From Spirochaetales bacterium (lineage in GTDB: Bacteria > Spirochaetota > Spirochaetia > SZUA-6 > DRHE01): DNA of 7,112 nucleotides. Where the stretch lies: positions 1 through 7,112 of the forward strand of contig JAFGFV010000479.1 in assembly GCA_016930895.1 (NCBI GenBank), in the 5' to 3' direction. Positions 5,254-7,112 of the stretch are shown here, piece after piece. The notes under the pieces are model-generated. The model made no database searches. It was not told the origin of the DNA and worked only from the letters and a program-made list of their open reading frames with translations. A program made the translations under genes and the position numbers. The first letter of the stretch is position 1. Each line of letters begins with the position of its first letter.

Positions 5254-7112
5254 TGGCAAGTTCGACACTGATCCAGCCCGCGGGGAGCAGGGTTCTTCTC
5301 ATGGGCAACGAGGCGATCGCCCGCGGGGCGATCGAGGCGGGGCTGCAGCTCATGGCAGCCTACCCGGGAACGCCCTCCTCTGAAGTCGGCGAGGCCCTGA
5401 TCGGGGCACACGGAGAGGCGGACTACTACGTCGAGTGGAGCACCAACGAGAAGATCGCCTTCGAGGTCGCCGCCGGTGCGGCCCAGGTCGGCGCCCGCTC
5501 GATGACGGCCATGAAGAACGCCGGGCTCAACGTGGCCATGGACACCTTCATGACCCTTCCCTATGGCGGCGTCAAGGGCGGAATGGTCGTGGTCGTGGCC
5601 GATGACCCCGACGCCCACTACTCCTCCACGGAGCAGGACACGCGCCTGCTCGCCTCCTACGCCGAGATCCCCTGCTTCGAGCCCATGGACCAGCAGGAAG
5701 CCAAGGACATGACCCGGGACGCTTTCGAGCTGTCGGAGGCCCTGGAGCTGCCGGTATTCCTGCGCTCGGTGAGCCGGATCTCCCATGCGAGCGGGGATGT
5801 CACCTTTGGACCGGTCCGAGACGAGAGAAACGACCTGGGCTTCAACAAGCACTACAAGCTGCCCTATCGTTGGAACGTCTATGGCGCCCCGGGGCCCGTG
5901 TCCAAGCACGAGTGGCTTCACGCGCTCCTGCCCAAGGGGCGGGAGGCGGCCAACACCAGCCCCTACAACCGGCTCGAGCGGGTCGAGGGAGCCGAGGTGG
6001 GGGTGCTGTCCAGCGGGGTGGCGGCGGCCTATACGATGGAGGCCCTCGAGCGGCTGGGCCTCCGCGGCAAGCTCAGCTTCCTGAAGCTGGGCATGATCCA
6101 TCCCCTGCCCGACCAGCGGGTCGCGGAGCTCCTGACCGGAATCTCCACCCTGATCGTGGTCGAGGAGGGGGACCCGTTCCTGGAGACCATGGTCCGGGCC
6201 TTCGCCCAGGAGATGGGTTTTCAGGTCAAGATCTACGGCAAGAGCTACGATGCGGTCCTGCCCCCGTGTGGAGAAATCAACGCCGACAAGACCGCCGAGG
6301 CGATCGCCCGAGTGATGCACGTCGCGCTGCAGTCCGACGACCGGGAAGCCAGCCGGCGGGAGCTCCGGTCCCTGGTGGCGCCGCGCTCATCCACCCTGTG
6401 CGCCGGCTGCTCGCACCTCGGCTCCTACTGGGCCCTCAGGGAGGCCCTGAAGGGCCACAAGGGAGTGCACATCATCAACGGTGACATCGGGTGCTACGAG
6501 CAGGGCGGCTACGGCCTGTTCGCCTCCAAGATCAACGTGAGCGACGAGCCCAGCAAGAGGCATCCGGTGCGTTCCGCGTACGAGATTCTCGATACGATCT
6601 ACGTCATGGGCTCCGGGATCGGCATGGCCCAGGGACAGGCGCACGCGGGATACCGGGATGGGAAGGTGGTGGCCGTGGCCGGGGACTCGACCTTCATCCA
6701 CGCGACCTTGCCCGCCGTGGCGAACGCCGTGTACTCCCGGGCCGACATCACCTTCCTGGTTCTGAACAACCGCTGGACCGCCATGACCGGCCATCAGGTC
6801 AATCCCAACACCGGCGTCGACACCCTGGGCGCCGAAACCGAAGGGTTCGACATCCCCGCAGTGGCCCGCTCCCTCGGAGTCAGGAAGGTGTGGACCGCCG
6901 ACGCCTATGCGCTCGAGGAGGCCACACAGGCGATCGCGGAAGCCCTGGATTTCGCCGGGCCTTCCGTGGTGGTCCTCAACGGGGAGTGCATGCTGCAGGT
7001 GTTGCGCAGGGCCCCCAGGAAGAGCGCGGCGGCCACCCGGGTCGACGAGGAGGTCTGCACCGGCTGCACCTTGTGCGTTCAGCTGGGCTGTCCGGCCGTC
7101 ATGTTCGACAGA
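5253..7112 (+). CDS. Indolepyruvate:ferredoxin oxidoreductase alpha-type subunit (IorA-like), C-terminus cut by window edge
   Basis: The first 620 codons of an IorA-type 2-oxoacid:ferredoxin oxidoreductase large subunit, open at the window end. Such enzymes decarboxylate aryl- or other 2-oxoacids to acyl-CoA and reduce ferredoxin, using thiamine diphosphate (TPP) and Fe-S clusters, with a small IorB partner. The pyrimidine-binding domain shows LLMGNEAIARGAIEAGL (15-31), AAYPGTPSSEV (35-45), EWSTNEKIAFEVAAGAA (61-77) and YGGVKGGMVVVVADDPDAH (104-122). The TPP domain has CAGCSH (383-388; C383, C386), NGDIGC (409-414) and GDS-x25-NN (477-506), the TPP/Mg motif. A ferredoxin-like tail begins with C602, C605, C608 and C613-P614; a second cluster motif is expected just past the window. 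ATG is preceded by AAGGAG (5241-5246), six bases away, and overlaps the upstream stop. Divergent points are CAGCSHLG instead of CPGCPHR, and extra residues after GDIGC. It may therefore be a paralogue with a substrate other than indolepyruvate. Confidence 0.92.
   Translation, partial: MASSTLIQPAGSRVLLMGNEAIARGAIEAGLQLMAAYPGTPSSEVGEALIGAHGEADYYVEWSTNEKIAFEVAAGAAQVGARSMTAMKNAGLNVAMDTFMTLPYGGVKGGMVVVVADDPDAHYSSTEQDTRLLASYAEIPCFEPMDQQEAKDMTRDAFELSEALELPVFLRSVSRISHASGDVTFGPVRDERNDLGFNKHYKLPYRWNVYGAPGPVSKHEWLHALLPKGREAANTSPYNRLERVEGAEVGVLSSGVAAAYTMEALERLGLRGKLSFLKLGMIHPLPDQRVAELLTGISTLIVVEEGDPFLETMVRAFAQEMGFQVKIYGKSYDAVLPPCGEINADKTAEAIARVMHVALQSDDREASRRELRSLVAPRSSTLCAGCSHLGSYWALREALKGHKGVHIINGDIGCYEQGGYGLFASKINVSDEPSKRHPVRSAYEILDTIYVMGSGIGMAQGQAHAGYRDGKVVAVAGDSTFIHATLPAVANAVYSRADITFLVLNNRWTAMTGHQVNPNTGVDTLGAETEGFDIPAVARSLGVRKVWTADAYALEEATQAIAEALDFAGPSVVVLNGECMLQVLRRAPRKSAAATRVDEEVCTGCTLCVQLGCPAVMFDR

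Noticed and set aside
3922..5268. Minus-strand open frame of 448 codons antisense to the acyl-CoA synthetase gene
   Set aside because: Its equal length to the real gene is coincidental, its composition is low-complexity, and no domain is visible. The sense frame matches a full known family end to end.

Overview
The window is a GC-rich (roughly two-thirds G+C) bacterial catabolic locus of five genes in two divergent transcription units. Nothing in it fixes the taxon. A ferredoxin-dependent 2-oxoacid oxidoreductase subunit next to an ADP-forming acyl-CoA synthetase subunit points to an anaerobe or facultative anaerobe that saves energy by substrate-level phosphorylation. A high-GC Desulfobacterota-like or other peptide/aromatic-degrading anaerobe is plausible, but this is inference.

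Minus-strand unit, read right to left: a FadR-type GntR regulator with an FCD ligand domain (2976-3704), then after a 114-bp gap a complete hydantoinase/oxoprolinase/acetone-carboxylase-type A subunit (738-2861), whose stop overlaps the start of the matching B subunit (1-741, cut by the window edge). HyuA/HyuB-type pairs couple ATP hydrolysis to hydrolysis of a lactam or cyclic amide, or to carboxylation of a ketone. Sequence alone does not say which.

Plus-strand unit, read left to right: the alpha subunit of an ADP-forming acyl-CoA synthetase (3907-5253, TTG start), overlapping by one base an indolepyruvate:ferredoxin oxidoreductase alpha-type subunit (5253 to the window end, lacking only its C-terminus). 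In known pathways the oxidoreductase turns a 2-oxoacid into an acyl-CoA, and the synthetase then splits the acyl-CoA to free acid plus ATP.

The 202-bp divergent region (3705-3906) is the most structured stretch. Each side has a good sigma-70-type promoter with a 17-bp spacer. A 17-bp sequence, 14/17 identical between the two copies, lies about 10-26 nt downstream of each inferred transcription start, in the same orientation relative to transcription. A 7-bp-arm GC palindrome sits at the exact midpoint. The whole region is nearly dyad-symmetric about position 3799, which suggests one regulator, most simply the FCD GntR protein, controls both units. The working model is a co-regulated pathway in which an ATP-consuming HyuAB step feeds a 2-oxoacid oxidation that recovers ATP. 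The substrate is unknown. No mobile elements, RNA genes, CRISPR arrays or convincing intrinsic terminators were seen, and no gene-free stretch exceeds about 200 bp.
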